Translations under genes and position numbers: made by a program
Shown: positions 59,143 through 64,000 of the stretch, in pieces
How the letters are laid out: each line of letters opens with the position of its first letter
Numbering within the stretch: position 1 is the first letter of the stretch
The notes under the pieces: generated by a model
What the model saw: only the letters and a program-made list of their open reading frames with translations
The model's database searches: none
What the model was told of the DNA's origin: nothing
NCBI GenBank assembly: GCA_009617715.1
Contig: VTFK01000398.1
Span: 124,001 to 188,000, forward strand
Origin: Plectrocnemia conspersa
Lineage: Eukaryota; Arthropoda; Insecta; Trichoptera; Polycentropodidae
DNA: 64,000 nt
Reading direction: 5' to 3'

Positions 59143-59160
59143 AATAATACCGGTATTATT
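59143..59160. other. 18-bp perfect palindrome
   Basis: AATAATACCGGTATTATT is its own reverse complement. It lies in a GC-richer patch (59040-59230) that also has GTCAGT/ACTGAC arms at 59102-59128 around a similar ggtaataacggtac core. Confidence 0.6.
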
Positions 59161-59234
59161 GCAATCCCTAGTCTACGATCGCTGAAATAACTCGAGAATC
59201 ACCGAGTTGATTTATCCGAGCAACTGTGATCTGA

Positions 59235-62200
59235 CATTTTTTTAGTAATTATTGTCTAAGACATAATTATAGATTTTAGAGTTTTTTCGATTTTTTTACC
59301 TTTTTATTAAATATTAATGCATTTTAAAACTTTGTACATATGTATTTATAACGAAATTCAAAAATTTGAGCGAACATTATATTAAACTTTTATTGTTGAA
59401 TACGATACCATCAAGCATACCATAAATGTGTTGAATAAACTATAAAGCAATTTACAATGAAAATTCACCTGGAATTACAATTACATGAGTTCATAATAAC
59501 ATCTGTGGGTGTATTTTCATGCATCATAAGTAATATCCAATCAAAATTCAAATATCGGGAGCTAGAATTCGATTAGTTTTCCGCTGCAATTTTGATTAAA
59601 GGGAGAGGCGGGCGCTATAATCATGGGGCGCCAAAATCGTCAGTACAAATTTGAATTTTAAATCTAAATTTTGAACGAATGTTAGAAATTGTAAAACAAT
59701 AAATTAATAAATTTTAAAAATAAGTCATTATATATAGGGCTAAAAGTAATTTTACGGTATCGGTTGCTACTTGCTAGTGAAGGGACGAAAATTATTTCTA
59801 ATAAAATTCATAAGATCAAGTATTTTTTTACATCTTTCGATTGTACTACAGAGTACTCACAGTGAATGAATTATTCAAATTATTAGATATGTTAAGAAAA
59901 ATTAATCAGGAACAAATTCCATCGAGATAGGGTTCAACCGCACACTGGATAGGTACTGATACAATACATTTTTGACAAATTGCAGGATGAAAACTTTGCT
60001 ATTCAATATTTTAAAGATCAGTGTTAGAGAAATGACACGGCCATTGCTAAAAATATAAAAAAGTGCAATCCTAAATATTGAAGAGTACGAATTTGCGTAT
60101 TTTTTTACTATGTTCGTTACAGAATATTGGCAAAAATAGTGATATTTTTTGGTACAATGCAAAATTTATTTATATTTTATTCTATACTTTAAAAATGCTT
60201 TATATATAATGTACAAACAGTTTCACAGTAATAATTTATATTTAAAACACTATTAAATAGATCTCCAAATTTATTTGCATTTTATAAAATAATCACGCCA
60301 TCCTTGAATGGATTGCTAATAAATTAAATTAAAATTTCAATTTTTCTAAAATCTTTAAAACTTTTTTTAAAATCTTGTGGGACGTTCTGTATTTTTCTGC
60401 ATTTAAATGATGTATTGTATATCTTTGTCAGTAGTCCCTAATATTTAAAAATCGTACTTTGGTTTAAAAACGAAGTAAAACAATCAGGATATTTAGACAG
60501 ATTTGTAAACAATTTTGCCTTCATCCTTTTCATTAAAAAAAATTTCATCTTTAACCGGAATGAAAAATACGGTTTGTTGCCCTGCTAGTTACCAACTGTG
60601 TATGTATCTACATACATAAATATATATGTACATGCAAGTAAGAACTGTCCTTCACTCCCCGAAGTGTATATAAACATAAACGATTACTAATCAAACAGAT
60701 ATCAAGTTTTGTTTCCGGCTATGACAGGACCATGTACTTTACTATAATTGTTTACTATCATTTTTTTTCAATAAAATAAGTTTTTAAAGCCCGTTTCTTT
60801 AGAGGTGAAAAATATACCAATCTTTGCTTACTTTTTTTTTTAATTGTTTATGTATGTGATAATTGAACGGCAAATAAAGATACTTGATGGTTTGAGAAAT
60901 GTTTGAGAAATTGTTTGTGAATACTGCTTGATGTTTTTAAAGTTATATATGTATATATATAAATTTATATAGTTAACACGTTTCTGTTGCTTATATTAAA
61001 TATCAGCCGGAATTGTTTAGTATCGTATGAGAAACTAGTAGTGAAAGATCCTGTCCGCAATCTACTATTAATATGGTATATGATAGAATCCAATATATAT
61101 TATTTATACAAACATACGAGCAAACAAACACACTCAAGTTGTGGAAAGTCATTGCATCAAACTTTATTGATATAAATATTAAATATAAGTTATGTAAAAA
61201 TATATTAAAAATAATATAAAGTATAATATATGCATTTTTTATATAAATCCTGCGATTTACAAATATTACTATATACTATGTAAATAAATGTTATATCTAA
61301 AATATCAAGTTATGTATTATTTTAAATTATTCATTTTGGCATCATTTCTCTAACTATGACACATAAAAAATATTATTTACAAACAGGCATACATTTTTTA
61401 ACATAATCTTTCAAAGTGTATTTTTTTAAATTTTTTTGCTATTCATTCTGTATAATTGGATTAATGGCATAGACATATTATTGCTCTCTTACACTAACAA
61501 GTGTGACTAAAAACATTGCTGAGATGTTTACTATAGTTTGTAATTATCTGAGGCATTAGTCACATTTTAAAGGTCATCATAACGACCATTTGAACAACTT
61601 TCGGTCTTACGGGTAGCCATTTGACCAATATAAAATGTGACACTTGGTCACATTGGGGGCAATGACGGTGAATAAAAGCTTTCTTAGTATTTTCCTCACA
61701 AAAACTGAATTCACTTCATCTGGTTTATATCTTTAGAATAAGATTTTTATTGCTTTGTAAACATCATCAATGATTAGCCAGAGATGTCTCGAACGATTAA
61801 TATAAAATACGTTATTCTTGTGGTAGTACCTATTAAATAAACTCGTACCTTTTTTTTCGGTGTCTATTTTGCTACTAAGTAACACACCTTTGGCCTTAAA
61901 ATCCGAAAGCTTTATATTATTATTTTATACAAACCTAGAAGATATATTAAGGTTACATTTAAGTATTTTCTATTGAATTTTTTTTTATGATAAAAACTGT
62001 TTATCTTTAAAAGAATAATGCTATATATTATTTCACATATATTTATTATTAGAATAATTAGTGTTGGAGAAGCATATTTAAAACAATCTTCCTTAAAAAG
62101 AAAACCCAAATTGTATTCGGACTTTTAATTTGTGGTTCATAAATAAAATGCATTGGCTACCTAATTTTATATTTTAAATATATTTCTGCTTTTTTATTTA

Positions 62201-62685
62201 ACCATATAAGTATAGCAAAAATATACTCAGTAACTGAATAAATGTCGATGAATGTTGTGTTTCTCAGAAACAATGCTGCAGCCACGCAATCGAAAATTGC
62301 GATGCAAGTCAGTAACCGTAGATTTTACTAGAATTTTAATTAAAATAATTGTATTTTCGAAAGTTTAAGACGTTTTATTGCGCTCGGCTTCTTGTTTTTT
62401 CAAATGTCTAGAATGTTAAGTTTCAATAATTAAATAGTTTTGTAAAATGACGTTTTTAATACTAGATATAAAAATAATGCGTTTTATTTAATGATGTACA
62501 AGAATTAAGCGAAATAATACAAATTATATCGCTCTGTATTATATGCAATTTTCTTATTTATTTTATAATATATATATTTCAATTGATAAAATATTTAATT
62601 AAATAATGTAGAGGTGTTTGTTATTCTTCTGCAGTTGCTTTAATATGGTATTAACTAGTTAAGACGGCTGTTTCGTCAGGTTAAA
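59235..62685. other. AT-rich stretch with one small GC-rich patch
   Basis: A short patch at about 59560-59645 contains gggagaggcgggcgc and catggggcgcc. Otherwise AT-rich, with only chance frames and TATG-type simple sequence near 60600 and 60945. Confidence 0.45.
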
Positions 62686-62689
62686 TTGA

Positions 62690-62890
62690 TGCACTTCAGC
62701 TGAAATTATACGCGGTATCGAGAATTCATACGAACCGTATTCCGCCTCTGAATACTGTATTATAACAAGAAGCACTTCGTATCGCTGAGATTCTAGATCT
62801 AGACAATGAAGGTACAATTGAATACGCTACGAATAGGCGAATCGTAGAAACTCTATTCGCCTTACAAAGCTGAGCATCTTTGACTCCTTA
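62690..62890. other. GC-richer island with hairpin
   Basis: AGGCGAAT (62835-62842) pairs with ATTCGCCT (62855-62862) around a 12-base loop. The island also has repeated cgaat/gaattc-type words. No coding frame. Confidence 0.35.
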
Positions 62891-64000
62891 TCACCTCACT
62901 CTATGACATTTATCTGAACAGCACTTTTGAATAAACTACAATATAAAAAAGTTCCATCAAAATAAATATATATTAATAAAAATGTCAAATTTAGAGAATC
63001 TTTAAAACATTTTTAAATCATGAACTTAAAATTTACGAAAAAGTCATCAAAAATGGAATTACAGGATCACTCTTTAGTAACTCTTGCTATATTAAAAAAC
63101 GCCAACGGATTAACTTAGAACGAAAAAATACAATATGTAACGACCACAATGCGTTTTTTGTTGCAAGATATTTATAAACTAAATCTTTAACTGTTAAATT
63201 TTATTATTCAGTATGGTGGTAAAGCTGTAGGATAGTCTGAACATATTGTACTATGAGAAAGCACTATTTGATACCAGCGTTACTATCATACAATTTAACG
63301 TTGCAACAGTTCAAAAGCCATTGTTAGATGCTACTTATCAAGTGGCATATATGCGTGCCAAAGAAAAAGCCCATACAATTGCTAATAATTGGTAAAACCA
63401 CATGCATTAAAAAAATAATATTTTGAGTTCTTAAGCACCAAAATAAATCAGCAAACTGTGTTATCAAACGATGTGATCTCAGCAATGATATTTTACTGCA
63501 AGTAGTAAAATATATCAAATGTAGTCCTTTTTTTCTTATACATCAAGACAGAAGTACCGTTAGTTATAACGCATTTTATTTTGCACTGTCTTGCACTTGT
63601 ATCGAAAGCTTTGCCAGCTTTGTTAATTTTGTATATTCGAGAACAAACGCTAATCATCGTATTCTTTGTGCTTTTGCGAAGAAATCAGCGCTTATCATAC
63701 TGTGTTTCTTCAACACATCAAAATATTGTGGCTTTTCAATCGCATTATTAAATTGCAGTTTACCAAATAAACCTCTGAATAAAAGATTAGATACTTTGAC
63801 TAGCCTACTAAACAAGTATATACCGCCACCCTGAATGAAATAAACACACAAGTGCAAGGATTTTGTAAGAACATTATAACATATAGTGAAAACCTATTTT
63901 TTTTTAAAAAACTTTAATTTTAAACACGTTAAGTAATACATAGTATTGTTGCAAGCTTTTCCTTGCTTGATTTGATCGTTCAAAAAATGACTTATACGTG
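62891..64000. other. AT-rich end of window, nothing recognised
   Basis: Short minus frames at 63324-63518 and 63654-63857 have no domain. No element termini are seen. Confidence 0.45.

Overview
The window reads as a piece of an insect (or other arthropod) nuclear genome. It is very AT-rich, has short introns with GT/AG borders, and is crowded with insect-type transposable elements at many stages of decay. There is no bacterial gene organisation, no operon and no CRISPR. The order of insect cannot be settled from the sequence alone.

Only one host-like gene can be supported: a compact three-exon gene at about 32.8-33.5 kb on the + strand, encoding an acidic, Lys/Glu-rich protein of about 104 residues that I do not recognise. 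A convincing core promoter (CCAAT, TATA, initiator-like site, ATG) lies at 10.97-11.06 kb without a clear downstream gene. Three short exon-like blocks (13.8, 21.1 and 45.3 kb) have good splice borders but no known product. Several GC-richer islands in the AT-rich background (10.0, 13.7, 14.7, 21.1, 23.2, 45.2, 48.8, 50.1, 55.3, 55.7, 59.1, 59.6, 62.7 kb) are candidates for conserved regulatory sequence.

Layout. 1.3-4.1 kb: a broken hAT transposon with a DUF4371/ZMYM1-type transposase (minus). 4.2-5.0 kb: a diverged direct repeat pair. 6.5-7.8 kb: an old dispersed repeat split by a 0.9-kb inverted-repeat element of unknown class; a second copy of that element is at 30.9-31.7 kb and a related, unsplit copy of the host repeat starts at 24.3 kb. 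9.1-9.7 kb: jockey-like LINE remnant (family B). 11.2-12.6 kb: LINE family A, minus. 15.4-16.5 kb: LINE A, minus, split by a 516-bp Tc1/mariner-like MITE. 17.0-19.1 kb: LINE family C, plus. 24.3-28.3 kb: a nested stack in which a long-inverted-repeat DNA element with an 8-bp target duplication holds a LINE A copy and a piggyBac-like TTAA MITE. 28.7-29.1 kb: small hAT-like MITE. 29.3-29.6 kb: tRNA-derived SINE. 29.9-30.25 kb: LINE C 3' end. 37.1-37.4 kb: RTE-like reverse transcriptase scrap. 38.5-39.2 kb: LINE B remnant. 41.9-43.4 kb: decayed GTF2IRD2-like hAT. 44.1-44.3 kb: second SINE. 46.1-48.2 kb: LINE B insertion with a 13-bp target duplication and a foreign LINE A segment inside it. 51.5 kb: another hAT terminus. 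57.1-57.5 kb: LINE C 3' end. The rest is AT-rich sequence without recognisable genes.

The most interesting relationships are between elements. The SINE carries at its 3' end a hairpin closely resembling the 3' hairpin of LINE C, which suggests that LINE C-type machinery mobilised it. The LINE B copy at 46-48 kb contains about 78 bp of LINE A in place of part of its own reverse transcriptase region. The 24-28 kb stack gives an insertion order that can be read directly.
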